64,000 bases of DNA from Perilla frutescens. Taxonomy: Eukaryota; Streptophyta; Magnoliopsida; Lamiales; Lamiaceae. Shown here piece after piece: positions 11,751 to 23,992 of the stretch. The translations under genes were made by a program, and so were the position numbers. The DNA lies in NCBI GenBank assembly GCA_026008535.1, contig BRKX01000006.1, positions 40,474,664 through 40,538,663 on the forward strand, written 5' to 3'. The notes under the pieces are model-generated. The model made no database searches. It was not told the origin of the DNA and saw nothing but the letters and a program-made list of their open reading frames with translations. Position 1 is the first letter of the stretch. The number at the start of each line of letters is the position of its first letter.

Positions 11751-12064
11751 AGTCAGAACTTCATTAAGAGTTGATGTTCCCTGATTGAGTTGTCGAAAGA
11801 TTTTCGATGCATCATCAACTTGTTCATCTCAGCATCACTTTTAGTAAGCCGAATTTCCAGATCCATCATTCTACATCTTAGAATTTGGTTTTCTTCCATG
11901 AGAATTCCAAATTCTTTTGACTGTTCAGTCTACTGGACACAGACTTCATCCACAACATTGTGTAAGTGTCAAATAGCTTCCTTGTGATTGATGTCAGATT
12001 GATCTTCTTCGACCTGAGATACTTCAGCAGTGTTGCAAAATTCATCCATTAGTGTCATCTCATA

Positions 12065-13115
12065 CTAATTTGTGGTGTTTGAAGGGATGTTAGCAATTTC
12101 TTGTGAAACATCGGTTGAGACATTATTCGAAAGATCTGATGTCTCACTGTTAAGATTAAGATCGTAGTCGAAATCGACTTCATCAATGTCAGTCAATGCG
12201 TTTATCATCTCATCAACATCTTCATTTACTTTAACAAACAAAATGGTTTGCTTTTCAGTTTTCTCATCATCAGATTTATCACTTAACACGGCTGCATTAT
12301 AGTTTCTGCTTTGCTTCCTGTGTACAGTAGGACACTCATTTGTATATTGTCCAAAACTCGAACATACTCTGCATTGGACTGAGTCAATGTCCCTTCTGGT
12401 GTCATCAGAGGATTTAGATGACTTTGAAGATCCAGATGATGCAGGAGAGGGAGAATCAAACAACCTTCTTGGTTTAAAGTTTGATGATCCCTTCTTCATA
12501 GAGCGAACAAGAGAGTTAAACTTCTTAATAAGTAGTGCAACGCTCAAGTTTTCATCTTCTTTGATTTCCAGGATTTTTTCAACATCATCTTGAACATTGG
12601 GAACCATCGTAGTGGATTGAAGTGCAATTCCTTTAGAAGAATTGTTAGACTTCTGGTTCTCAAGATTTATTTCAAAAGTGAGCAAAATACTCACGGCTTC
12701 ACTCAGGCTCATATTTGACACATTATGAGCCTCTTCAATGGTGGATATCTTCATGTTGAACCTTTCGGGAAGGGTTCGAAGAAGTTTGCTCACCATAAAT
12801 TTCACACAGCCTTTCCGTGTACAAAGTTATGATCTCATCTTCCATCATTCCCAACATTTCGAATTTGGAAGTAAGCATTCTTAACTTTGTTTGGCGAACA
12901 CTTGTTGATCCTTCACAATATTCCTGCAAAATATTCCATGCTTGATAAGCCGATGTGTAGTTGCACACCATTTTAAAACATGGAACATCTACTGAAACAA
13001 AAATGGCGTTCAATGCCATAGAATTGAAGTTAAAAATTATTCTATCATCATTAGTCCAAGCTTCAATTACAGCTAACCAAGCCCTTTCATCAATGGACTT
13101 GATATACATCTTCAT
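12065..13115 (-). pseudogene. Ty1/copia gag (UBN2 type, frameshifted)
   Basis: Two overlapping minus-strand frames (12735-13115 and 12065-12805) form one gag. The first has MKMYIKSIDERAWLAVIEAW, YTSAYQAWNILQEYCEG and TKLRMLTSKFEMLGMMEDE, the classic copia gag pattern. The second continues with LLRTLPERFNMKISTIEEA and LVRSMKKGSSNFKPRRLF, then a knuckle CRVCSSFGQYTNECP in which Gln replaces the His. The overlap near 12735-12805 marks a frameshift. An acidic tail follows. The product would have been the capsid-like protein of the SIRE-like copia; this copy cannot make it. Confidence 0.75.
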
Positions 13116-13242
13116 GCGTGATTTCTACATCGCATAGTTTTTGCCATTACTATCCAATGCCAGAGGACAACACTGATTTATCTGAATATCCATTTCAGTA
13201 AATTAGCAACTAAGGATCGAATACTTAGTATATCAAGTACCG

Positions 13243-13255
13243 GCTCTTGATGTCA
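13243..13255 (-). other. Primer-binding site of the copia element (degenerate)
   Basis: Minus strand TGACATCAAGAGC lies about a dozen bases after the LTR end. It resembles the initiator-tRNA-Met site TGGTATCAGAGC with changes. Position and orientation fit the gag start at 13115. Confidence 0.5.
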
Positions 13256-13267
13256 CTTGCTGGAATT

Positions 13268-14231
13268 TGTTGCCCAAATTACTAAAAATAGAAGACAGTT
13301 TGTAATGTTAAACACAATGTTAAAGATAGTAATTTTTACTACCTTAACAAAAACAACAATGGATTAAAAACAAGATTGCACGAGGATAAAATTTTAAATC
13401 ACACACAACATGTATGCGATTGCCATATGGAGAAATTAGGCTTACACAAGCATAAACAAAATAGTTGAGTATGTTTGAACAAATGTTCCCAACACATCAA
13501 CAAAAGTACATGAACCTAAATCTAATTTTCGACTAAATTAAATTCAAAACAACAAATTAACCTACAAGTTAATTTAGTTACAATGCACCAATGATTCCTA
13601 GTTTTGATCTCTTCTATCTAAACTAACTCGAACAATCTTATCATAAGAATTGACTGGACGAAGAAAACATGTAAAGAAGAAGATAGAACCCTAGAAATCT
13701 AGTTGCATAAAAGTTACTCGAGCTCTTGATCTTTTCACTCTCAAGGTGATATCTTCTCTGCTCGAATAGCCTCTTCAAATGAGAATTAACTACTTTAAAT
13801 ATCTTCACTTGAATCGGTTTTGAAAGCCAAGTCATCTTGTCGATCATGGGTTGTAGATAACCACCACTACTCTACTACTTTGAAGAAAACCGTCTTCTTG
13901 GTGTGGCTAGAAGCACAACCCATGTTCTTCACCATTTTCCTATAATTCCAGTAAATCATTTTCTAAAAAATAAAGTGGTTAAATCCAAGATAACAATAGG
14001 CCTAAAAATAGGAGATACAACTTGACTTGATCAAACTCTATTTGAATATTAATATATCGATCATGCATATCCTTTTATTTGAAATACGAAATTCGTGGAT
14101 ATATATGATTTAAGATACACAAAAATAATTATAACTTATTAGAAATAATAAATCCTAAAATTTAGGAAATGTTAAGATTACAGATGTTATAGACAGTGTT
14201 ACGGGGATTCAGTATGACATCATGTTTAACA
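13268..14231 (-). repeat. 5' LTR of the SIRE-like copia element
   Basis: On the + strand the segment begins TGTTGCCCAAATT and ends CATGTTTAACA, so on the element strand it is TGTTAAAC...GGGCAACA, with perfect 5-bp terminal inverted TGTT/AACA. Length is 964 bp. The partner 3' LTR is outside the window. Just beyond it (14232-14260) an imperfect inverted copy of GTATGACAT occurs. Confidence 0.6.
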
Positions 14232-14256
14232 TTAAACTCAATGTCATACCCCAGAT

Positions 14257-14259
<3 letters not shown>

Positions 14260-14291
<32 letters not shown>
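14260..14291. repeat. (TA)n microsatellite
   Basis: A run of TA of about 30 bp that directly abuts the left end of the long-TIR element starting at 14292. Confidence 0.9.
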
Positions 14292-14295
<4 letters not shown>

Positions 14296-15914
14296 GATGG
14301 TTCTGGTGTAAACCATCCTTGGTGTGTAAACTGTAAACCAATCTCTAACCACACATCCATCAAAATCCAATGGTCAAGATTTGGTCAAAGGGGCGGTGGC
14401 ATTCCTGTAAATAAAGGGAACTTCAAAAAACGCGGTGGCATTTTGGTAATTTTTGCATTTAGGTTAAAATTAAAAAAAAAATCAGACTTCCAGGATGAGG
14501 GCTAACGGAGACACAATCATATGCTGACGAATACATAATCATATGCTAACGAAGTAGAATCATTTCATGCACAACTCCTAACTTTAAACACAAAACTGAT
14601 TTTGTTAAGAAATTATTAAATGGCGACTTTTATATGGTTGGAAAGCTAGCCAAGCCTAATTTTCAACAAAAAATAATTTCAAAAAAATATGAATCGTGGA
14701 CAAAGTTATATTTGTTTGATTGAAGGTTGTTAGTTGCATTATTTGGCTTCAATCCACAACATTATTGCTTTTGTTAGCATTGCGTATAACATTTCTTTAG
14801 CATTACATAATACTTCTGTTAGCATATGACATTGCTAACAACAACAAATGATAAAATTCAATAAAATTAAATTGTTAAACTCTAAAATTGATGTGATAGC
14901 AATATAACTAATCATGATGCTAGCGAATCATCTGTCATATGCTAACGAATCATGCTTAATTAAGATGGATGTTATACATTAATAATATACATGCAACATT
15001 AAACACGTATGATTCTATTATCAGATATAATTATACTACATTAGCATTATTATAATATTTTAGTTTGCATATGTCAATGCTAACATTAGTAGTGCATTAA
15101 CATTCTCATATAAAAAATCTCTTAATGCATTAATGTATTGTTCATTGTGAATATAATTGATACTAATGAATTATTTGTTATATGCTAATGAAACACATCC
15201 TTATTGAGATTGAATAAACATTTATAACAATATAATTGATGTCAGTGAGACATATATTAATTGAAATGTAATAAATATTTACAGTAATATAGTCAATGCT
15301 AATTAAATATTTGGCATATGCTAATGAAGCATTTGTCATATGCTAATGAAACATTTTTTATATGCTAACGAAGCATGCCTAATTACAATTAAATAAATCT
15401 TTATCGCAATATAACTGATGCTGACGAAACATTTGTCATATGCTAACGAAACATATGTCGTATGCTAACGAAGTATTCTGAGTTTAAATTGTCATATGCT
15501 AACAAAACATATGTCGTATGCTAATGAAGTATTCTGAGCTTAAATACGCGTGAAAAATGAAACTTTTGTATTTTTCATCCATATTTTTCCAAATAAACAT
15601 ATGCTTCACTGATCTTAAATGAAAGAGGATTAAAAGACCTTAATTTGATATATTATTTGCGTTAATCCGATGAAAAACGAGCAAGTTATGATCGTTCGAA
15701 GTTTTTAAGAATTTTTTTAGATGCTGAGTCAGCATGACATCAGCTTTTTTTCAACAAACAGATGAAAACACCCCTATAGGCTGAAAATAGTAGTGAAAAT
15801 AACAAAAATGCCACTGCATGTTTGATTAAATCTGGAGCGCCGATTTTTATTGAATGTGTGGTGATAGATTGATTTACAGTGTACACATCAAAGAATGGTT
15901 TACATTTGATCCAT

Positions 15915-15936
<22 letters not shown>
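14292..15936. mobile_element. TA-flanked long-TIR DNA element (MULE-like, non-autonomous)
   Basis: The left end (GGGGATGGTTCTGGTG then TAAACCATCC...) and the reverse complement of the right end (GAATGGATCAAATG then TAAACCATTC...) align for roughly 120 bp at about three-quarters identity. Both continue through TGTGTAAACTGTAAACCAATC, CCACACATCCATCAAAAT and GGTGGCATT-like blocks. The element is bounded by TA repeats (14260-14291 and 15939-15973). No transposase frame is present. The interior holds many degenerate copies of a CATATGCTAACGAA word. It resembles the TA-microsatellite-targeting MULE-related elements (Micron / TA-flanked transposons) known from plants. Confidence 0.65.

Positions 15937-15973
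<37 letters not shown>
15916..15973. repeat. (CT)n-(TA)n compound microsatellite
   Basis: CT dinucleotides (15916-15938) pass directly into TA dinucleotides (15939-15973) at the right end of the long-TIR element. The TA tract mirrors the one at the left end. Confidence 0.9.
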
Positions 15974-15976
<3 letters not shown>

Positions 15977-16528
15977 CAAAAAGGGAAAGGTATCAAATTT
16001 ATATTTAGATTGCATAATAATATCAAATTTAATTCCCTATATGATTAATCGCTAAGAATTTTCAACAAGGAATGAAGCACTAGCTAAACTGACACGATTA
16101 ATTAATTATTATTGTGCTTAAAGTTGAGAATGTTGGGTTGTTGATCAAAATCTTAAAACCAATGACTAAATTTTTTTCAATTATTCATCCGGTTATTTTT
16201 TCCAATAAACGAATCCTAGTTGACCACAAATTGTTTATGCTGATAGGAGAAGTATTTGATTATACAATATAATATTTCAATTCTCCTGTCGATTTAATTC
16301 CCATTATTAATTGCGTTTGAATATAAAAAGAGTAGTGTTGTTTTGTTAAAGGCCCATCATTCTAAATAAGATTGATGCCAACGTGATCTTCATTATTTGA
16401 AGACCATCCACTTTCACCTAACAATATCAAGAATAAGCTTAATTAATTGTCAAAATTGAAATAATCATCACTGCTCATTAAATAGAATTCACTCTTAGTT
16501 ATAATTACTTGTTAAAAAAATAATAATA
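15974..16528. other. AT-rich intergenic DNA, no feature seen
   Basis: No credible coding frame, terminal repeat or RNA gene was found. Composition is strongly AT-rich. Confidence 0.6.
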
Positions 16529-16798
16529 CTCCCCCTCCCACAATTATAGTTTATTATTCCTTTTTTGGATATCCTAAAATTATAATCATATTTCTTAATT
16601 GGGATTGAATTAAAACATTATTTTATAAATATATATTCTTTGAAATATAGTATATATGAAGGAAAATCAAAGTATAAAATAAGAAAAATATAAGACACCT
16701 GTATAAAAATTGTATCATTCCAATGCATATTAAATGCATTTTTTCTATAATTTGTATGAAAATGGGAAGAATACTACAATTTTATGAGACGAATGGAG
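16529..16798. mobile_element. Stowaway-type MITE
   Basis: The left end CTCCCCCTCCCACAATTATAG and the right end ATGAGACGAATGGAG are imperfect inverted repeats. TA dinucleotides flank both ends (16527-16528 and 16799-16800), the Tc1/mariner target duplication. Length 270 bp, no coding capacity. Confidence 0.6.
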
Positions 16799-16953
16799 TA
16801 ATAAAATACAATGAAGCTAATCAACCGGTTCAAATTGCATCAATTACACAATAAGATAAATTTAGTGACAATTTTTTCTCTTAGATAGATTTGTGTTCAC
16901 TCCGAATATAGATCAAAAAAAGGAGGAAAATCTCCCCTAATATCCACATTAAA

Positions 16954-16990
16954 CTAGTGTTTCTCCCGTGACGCGATGCGCGATGCACGG
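16954..16990 (-). mobile_element. Probable Helitron 3' terminus
   Basis: On the minus strand the sequence ends CACTAG followed by T, matching the Helitron CTRR|T rule. A hairpin (CCGTG / CACGG, with inner GCGATGC repeats) lies about 8 bp from the end. The element body would lie to the right; no matching TC start was located, so its length is unknown. Confidence 0.4.
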
Positions 16991-17940
16991 ATAAAGTGCT
17001 ATCATGTTTAAAATTATTCATTAATTATCAAAAGAAATAATCTTCTAGCCATATATATATATATATATACACACACATATAAACTAAAAAAAGGTAAAAT
17101 AAAAAAACATGATGTTCACTCATAATATTAAATTCTAATTAGTTGTGACTGATTGGTAGAGAAGTCATCAAATTAATATTAATTAATTAATTGATTAAGT
17201 CTGATAAATTTATATTTATTAATTAAATAATTGATAATTGTTATTTAATCAATGATTCAAGTCTGTCGACTACTTTTTTGAAGTACAGCTGATAATCATT
17301 AATAAAATATTTCAAAGTAGAGAAACTTGGACGACATACCTTGATTAATCGTATCTCCTTTCCAACCTTAATATATTTATCCTCAATGTTTTTTTTCCTT
17401 AAATTGAATTTCATTATTTTTCTTTATATACTCATACATGTGTAACATGTCTAACATTTCTCTGTTGCAATGTATGAGAAACATTATATGCATTTTTTAA
17501 ATTTTAGATTACATATAAATACAAAGAAATAGAGGGAAGGGCGTAGTATTATTAGTATATATGTATTTCGATATAATGATTCTAAAATATCAAAAATTAA
17601 TTTTATAGTCAATATTATGAAACATCAAATGTAAATAACCTAATTAGTTGGCAGAGAGTTCATGAGATGTTAAAATATTCAAATTAAAAATAATTTAAAT
17701 TCATAAGGCTATATTTCACCAATATAAGAATACTACATTTGAGTGTATGATAAAAGAAGACTGTACTCTTATGATCACAACAAAATTCAAAATTTAACTT
17801 CAAAATTATTCATAAGCTAACATAATCCAATGACAAAAAAATAATAATAACCACAATAGACAAATATCCTTAAGTCAATAAACACAAAAACAACTCAAGT
17901 CCTTCCAATCAATTAAAACATAATGCATGATTGCGGAGTA
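16991..17940. other. AT-rich DNA, possibly Helitron interior
   Basis: Contains a (TA)n/(AC)n tract near 17050-17076 and ATTAATTAATTAATT runs near 17175. No gene or clear repeat structure. If the 3' terminus at 16954 is real, this is inside that Helitron. Confidence 0.4.
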
Positions 17941-18039
17941 TTGGCCCAATTTGACCTCATTTTCATTCAGACTCAAATTGCTTTCTTTCTTTATTTCTCT
18001 GTGGCCCATCCCTAAAAGCCCAATAACTCTAAACCCTAA
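17941..18039 (+). promoter_or_regulatory. Orphan housekeeping-type promoter (site II and telo-box motifs)
   Basis: Three TGGGCY-type site II motifs in reverse orientation (GGCCCA at 17943 and 18003, AGCCCA at 18017) are followed by a telo-box AAACCCTAA at 18031-18039. This combination is known from promoters of plant ribosomal-protein and other growth genes. A second ACCCTAA-like motif lies near 18163. No coding exon was recognised downstream, so the promoter may be a captured or orphaned fragment. Confidence 0.4.
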
Positions 18040-18730
18040 TCCGACCCGCGGTACTTGCCATATATTCACCCCTTAACTCTAATCTACCTTATTTTACCTC
18101 CTAACCCCTCTACTTAACCCGCGTCGCTTCATCTCCTTCCTTAAGCCTCACACACAGTCTCTGAACCCTAACTCGATCTCCCTTCCCTAAGCTATATCTG
18201 CCTTGTTCTCGGTGTCTATGGCCGGAATCCTGACCGTGGATTCCTGTTTGGCCTGTAAGTTGAGAAGGCAGAGTAGTTTCTAGGTTGATTGCCACTGTGA
18301 GAGCTTCACTGCCTATCGTTTCACCATCCCCGCTTGGTTTGGGTCTGATCTGTTGCCGGAAACATCTTTTTCATCGGCCGTGGAGATATCTGAGCCAACT
18401 TGTGCCTTCACGACACATTTCTCTTATTCTCAACTCTCTGATATACTCATTCTTGATCTGTTCCTTTTAATATTTGTCTTCTCTGTTTTGGTAGCTGTTC
18501 TACTATTAAAGGTTCACTGACACTTGCCTTGTGTTTACAGATTGGTACCTCAAGCCCTTTGCCTGTGAAGAAATACCTTAGATCTGTTAGATCTAACGTC
18601 TGAGGCCTTGCATACTTGGAGTTCATCTAAGATTCTCTCATCTGAGTTCCTTGCTGCCTGAGCAGCCGTGAGGGGGACCGCACGAGGTCGGAAAACAAGA
18701 AGTGAACCCCCAACCGGGTCTGATACCCAA
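18040..18730 (+). other. Unidentified CT-rich, GC-elevated island (leader-like)
   Basis: This stretch is less AT-rich than its surroundings and pyrimidine-rich, like a plant 5' leader. A possible splice acceptor (TGTGTTTACAG) lies at 18530-18540. Frames are short (61 codons on each strand near 18110-18470) and none was recognised. It could be the leader of a gene whose body is lost, or a fragment captured by the putative Helitron ending at 16954. Confidence 0.3.
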
Positions 18731-19433
18731 CAATTATAACCAAATATATAAGAAAAACACTATGAAAATGTAAAAACAATTAAACTTGACCAACATGGAT
18801 CATAGCAAATGTGGAAATACCAATAAATTTTACTGCAACATGTGACGATGTTTAGCGGACTCTACCATAGCAGTGTTGATGCCAAAAAAATTATCAATTA
18901 CAAAAATAATAATACACTATACACACAAAGATAAAGGTAGATTTAGGTAAGAGAAATAACATCAAAATAAATTATTGGGACATCATTTTAAATGCCAATA
19001 GAAGTATTCTTTTATCTCCGAATTGCACTATGTATCCAATGTGTATGCATACTTCATCACAATACATGGCAGCGCTCATGAGTTTTGATAAATATCTTAA
19101 ACCTCATCTTTGGTATCACTAGCGATTGGCCAAAGAAAGCACTCAGATAACCATTTTATATCTCATGAATCATTATCACAATAAGCCTGATCTCTAGCCA
19201 TCAACATCTAATCTAATTTAACATCATCATAAAGTACTTAATTATGTTACAATTAATATAAATAATGAAAGCATGTATAACGCAATTAATTTTCGAGCAA
19301 AATTAACCATAAATTAATCACAAAAAAAAAAATCAAACTTGGAGATCTAGGTATCAACATTTTTTTCTACATAATGAGGATAACCTGCAGCCGCTACGAA
19401 TATAAATCACACTTGGAAAATCAGATCTGATAG
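18731..19433. other. AT-rich intergenic DNA, no feature seen
   Basis: No coding frame, RNA gene or terminal repeat could be supported. Confidence 0.55.
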
Positions 19434-19510
19434 GATGTTACCTTGTTGGTAGAATTCGAATTAAAAATCTTTGACCCCAAGCTTACACGAGTTACACCAC
19501 TCGACCAATA
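19434..19510 (-). mobile_element. SINE-like tRNA-derived fragment (degenerate)
   Basis: On the minus strand GGTCGAGTGGTGTAAC resembles a pol III A box and AATTCGAATTC a B box, with spacing near that of tRNA-derived SINEs. No clear tail or TSD was found, so this may be chance similarity. Confidence 0.3.
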
Positions 19511-20138
19511 GATTATCTTAAAGAATTTCCAAATTTTTACTTTTCAATCGACGTGTTCTTAGGGGGGTGTGTGTGTGTGTATAATAAAAAAAGAATTATT
19601 TACATTAGAAAAAAAAAAAAGAATATCTCCATTGATATCCCTTTTCCCAACTAAAATTTAATCAAAGAAGAAGAAAAAAGAAGGGAGCTGAAAAAGTCTT
19701 TGAAGCTGAGAATAGAATAAGATTAATTTGCAGTCCCTCTCTCAGTAAGTAGGATTTTGCAAGGAATTGAAGTTTGTTTCATACTTGGAAATTATAAATA
19801 AATAATTAAATAGATTTTGATCTGAAAAATGAATATTTAGAAGCTGCGGCGTATATATCTGACAGTGGGATTTGTGTTGGCAAAATCAAATTGATTTATA
19901 AAAAAAATATATATATATATAAAGTTGAAAATAATGAAATGATTGATGATGAATAGCTCTTTGGGCCTACCCAACTAATAAACTTATATATATATATATA
20001 TATGATACATATATGTGTTGATATTCAGTTGATCATCCGGTTCTTCAAATTAAATGATCCTCTCAAGTCTCAAGTCTCAAGTCTTAAATAAATAATTAGT
20101 GATCATTAATAAAGTTGTGTGTGGATTGTTGAAGATCG
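19511..20138 (+). promoter_or_regulatory. Upstream region and 5' leader of the first ABCB gene
   Basis: Noncoding AT-rich DNA directly upstream of the ABCB start. It includes a (GT)n tract at 19566-19580, a (TA)n tract near 19987-20002 and an adenine-rich run. Several TATA-like stretches make a TATA-box choice arbitrary. The leader GTGTGTGGATTGTTGAAGATCG ends at the ATG at 20139. Confidence 0.4.
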
Positions 20139-23100
20139 ATGGAGACCCAATCAATTAATGCGGTTCCATTCTACAAACTGTTCATCTTCTCCGATGGGTG
20201 GGACAAGATTCTGATGGTGGTGGGAAGCATCGGCGCCGTCGCCAACGGCATCAATATGCCTCTCATGGCCTTCCTCTTCGGCCAACTCACCGACGCTTTC
20301 GCCCGCTCCCACACTCATAACGTGCTTCCCACCGTCACCAAGGTAATTAACAAATTTATTTAACCATTTAAACTGCATTATATGCAAATATGCAATATAT
20401 ATATACTTCGTTTCTCAATAAGTATTATTCTGACACCTTAATTTTGTTTAAGTGATTACTCATCATCGCAATTTTGGGGTGATTAAATTCATCTATCCAA
20501 CACCACTTGTAAAATTATCCATCTATCATCATGTTCTAATAAAATAATTATAATTTTAATACTTATTATGATAATGTTGATATGTAAATATAATAATGTA
20601 ATTAAAAGAAGGCTTCTGAAGATAAAACTATTTTAATTAATTATTTTTATGTGTCTATTATTTCTCAATGTTGTGCATTGATTATTTTTAATTTTATAAT
20701 TTCAAGTTTTTCTAAATAATACAACTTTAATAATTATTTAGGTACATTTTAATTATAATTATTCAACCCAAACAGAATATTGACAATTTATCATAAATCA
20801 ATAAAATTGCAATCAAATAGTTCAAACACAAGATAATTTTTACCCAAATATTATCCATAACGACGCTTATTCAGAAACAAACATTGGAGTATATGATTAA
20901 TTATGTACTAGCTAGCTTAGCTGCCAACAACTTAAAACTTTCTTTAATCAAAAATAGGTATCGTTGAAACTCGTCTATGTTGCTCTGGGTTGCGGTGCAG
21001 CAGCATTTCTACGTAAGTATATGCATATGTATATATTTCGAATTGAATAGAATTCTTGTTCTTCAAGTTATATAATTGGATGAAATTAATTATATATGCA
21101 GAGGTGGCATGTTGGATGATTAGTGGAGAGAGACAGGCTGCTCGGATTAGGAATCTATATCTGAAAACAATCCTGCAGCAAGATGTTGCCTTTTTTGACA
21201 AGGAAGTCCATGCAGGGGAAGTTATTGGAAGAATGTCCGCCGACACTGCTCTCATTCAAGACGCCATGGGAGAGAAGGTACAACACCCTGTATATACATA
21301 ACATTTAGGCTTAATTTTGCACATAAAAAAATCACAGCCTTTCATTATTTTTTTATTTTAGACATTAACTTTAAATCTTGGCAATAATACTACACAACTT
21401 TACATCTTTTTGCAATTAAAACATCAAGTAGTATTTTTTGTGTTCCTAAATATTAGGGACACGATTTATTTAAGGGCATGTTTTGTGTGTGCTAGGTGTA
21501 CATCAAACGGTCAACATGCGTTGATCCGATTAATGCATTGACCAAAAAATTCGTCAAAATCAGTATTATTCGTAACACTAAAAAGTATCATTTAAAAAAG
21601 TCTAAAAGTATCTGTAACACCCTAATTTCGGAAAATCAAGGTGCTATCAAAAGCTTAAAATAATTTTTCTTATTTTACAAAAATTACATATTTAGAGAAA
21701 ATATTTATAACAAATTGTCTTATAGTTAAAATCAACCAATCACAACTTGAGAAGACTATCCAAACAACTAATCACATACAAGTTCAAATATGACTGGTCA
21801 ACGTTGAAAGTCTATTATTTCAAAAGTCTAAAATGTCGACAGAATAGAATAAGATTTTAAAATATTTTAATATAATTCAAAATAGTAAGTGGAAGCATAA
21901 CATGATCCAATGGTCCATATTCAACATTCAAAGTACATATTATTGGCACAATCCAAAACAAACAAAGTCTCTAAATCCACGTCAGCATCCTCCATCATTT
22001 CGTATCTGAAAACATTTTATAAACATGGGCTGAGTGCCGGAAAACACTCATCTTATCATGTTCATCCAAACACATGTAAACATTTTCATCTCATATGACC
22101 AAACAATTCAATATTATTTCGAAATCAATGCCCTCAATTAATCATGTGTGGAGACAGACTCTATGTGATCACATAACTATATCTCAATAGAATTGACAAT
22201 GCATGAATTCATCATGCAGGTCAAATCATATCCACGAAGAGCGAAACTGTTATATTCATGTTGAGCAAAAATCTCAATTCATTTAAACATGAACGAAAAC
22301 ATTTAAAACATGTTTATAAAGGTTTTAGTTAGCAAAACCCACCTTGTAGCTAATATATAGCCGAAACTTTATTCGAATATCCCGTCGATTCTCCTATACC
22401 TCAGGTCTCGGGTTTGGCCTATAAGATGGTAAACTTCTATTAATATCATACTAGGCCTTAGATTATATCTTAAAATAAATTTGGACCTAGTATATGAGCT
22501 CTCGAGATTTTTGGACCGAAACGGGTATACTTGAAGTAATAAATGGATTTAAAATAATCTAATAGGTCCATTTGAAATTTTCATCAATCATGAAATATTT
22601 TAGGAATAGACCATTAGAATAATAATTTAAATTCTTCATTATAAAATTAAAAAATAATCGGAACGGTTTTAAATAAATTTATAAATTATTTTCCATAATA
22701 TTTACTTGCCTTAAGTAATTAAAACATAAGAGGGGAATATAAATCTACTATCTACTACTATTATAAAAGTGTGATATTTTACAAATTTTGATTTATCTAT
22801 TATATTCTTACTGAAACTTTAATTTAAGGGTAATTATGTAATATAATATATAATATGTATATATAATGTAAAATCTAATATAATATATTAGTTTCCATAT
22901 GAATCTACTACTATATATAAAAAATCCTTATTTTAAAAAATTGAATTTAACTAATATATCCCTATAATATATTTAAATTATGCACAATAGGGTAATATAA
23001 TAAATCTACAATATGAACTTTTTATTATCATATAGTAGTAGATATAAAATTTCTAGCGTGATTTTTGTGTAAATGGCCATTCATTTGATATACATATATA

Positions 23101-23944
23101 TGGTAACAATTAATAAATATTATTATTGACTTCCATAATATTATATTTAAAATGCATATATAATTTCGAGTGGTTCATCAATTTGATATGTGAGCATGTG
23201 TATAAGTTTCTAATTTCAACTAACATGTTATTTTTAAATTAAATGTTAGACAATTCATTAATATCTTTATAAACCAATAAGATATAAATTGAGTTAATAT
23301 ATATATACAATGCATTCATATCTATTATTTTTACTATTCTTTTTTATATGATGAATGTATGTTCTAATTTATTTTTTAGAAACAATTTAGAGATGTCGAA
23401 TTTTTCACAATTCAAAAGGTGACATTATTAAAATATTTTAAAAATCATGTTCAATTTTAAAATTGGTCGAGTATATAATAATTTAATTATCTTGAATTAT
23501 AAGCATAATTTATTCAATATAATTAAAATTTATATTTTTACTTATAAATTACTGATTCACATCATGTGATATTAATAATTCAAATACTAGTGAATTGAAA
23601 TAGATAAATAAAATAGCAAAAATGTTACATAATGAACAGAAATTGAAACAATTTCATTGTAAAAGAGCGATGTAAACTTATATGAGCACCAAAAAAATTA
23701 TCATCGCCTACATATTTGTATTAAAGATAGTATATGTAATGAAATGTTATTTTGGTCACTCATCTATTCTTATTAAAGATAGGTTAATTAATGTCAAAGT
23801 AATTAAGTTGCAAAAATTATGTCATGCCCCCCAAATGATAAAAATATTATTTCTAACAAAATTACATATTTTATCAAAATAAACTTCACAATTACTCATC
23901 AATCTAAAGAATTAATATTAATGTAAAATTGTAGAGGATACTTT

Positions 23945-23992
<48 letters not shown>

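Larger units (their letters stand above)
2945..14231 (-). mobile_element. Ty1/copia (SIRE-like) element, interrupted, 5' LTR retained
   Basis: Read on the minus strand this is LTR (14231-13268), primer-binding site, gag (13115-12065 and 11750-11310), protease/integrase (5607-4182), then reverse transcriptase and the start of RNase H (4046-2945). The order gag-INT-RT-RH is the Ty1/copia order. The large gag with a UBN2-type N-terminus and two degenerate zinc knuckles suggests the SIRE/Maximus group. A gag-only Ty3/gypsy element (5608-11309) splits it just after the TWYF residues that precede the usual D-S-G-C-S-R-H-M motif. The 3' end is displaced by the LTR ending at 2944. Frameshifts and stops show it is dead. 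Confidence 0.75.
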
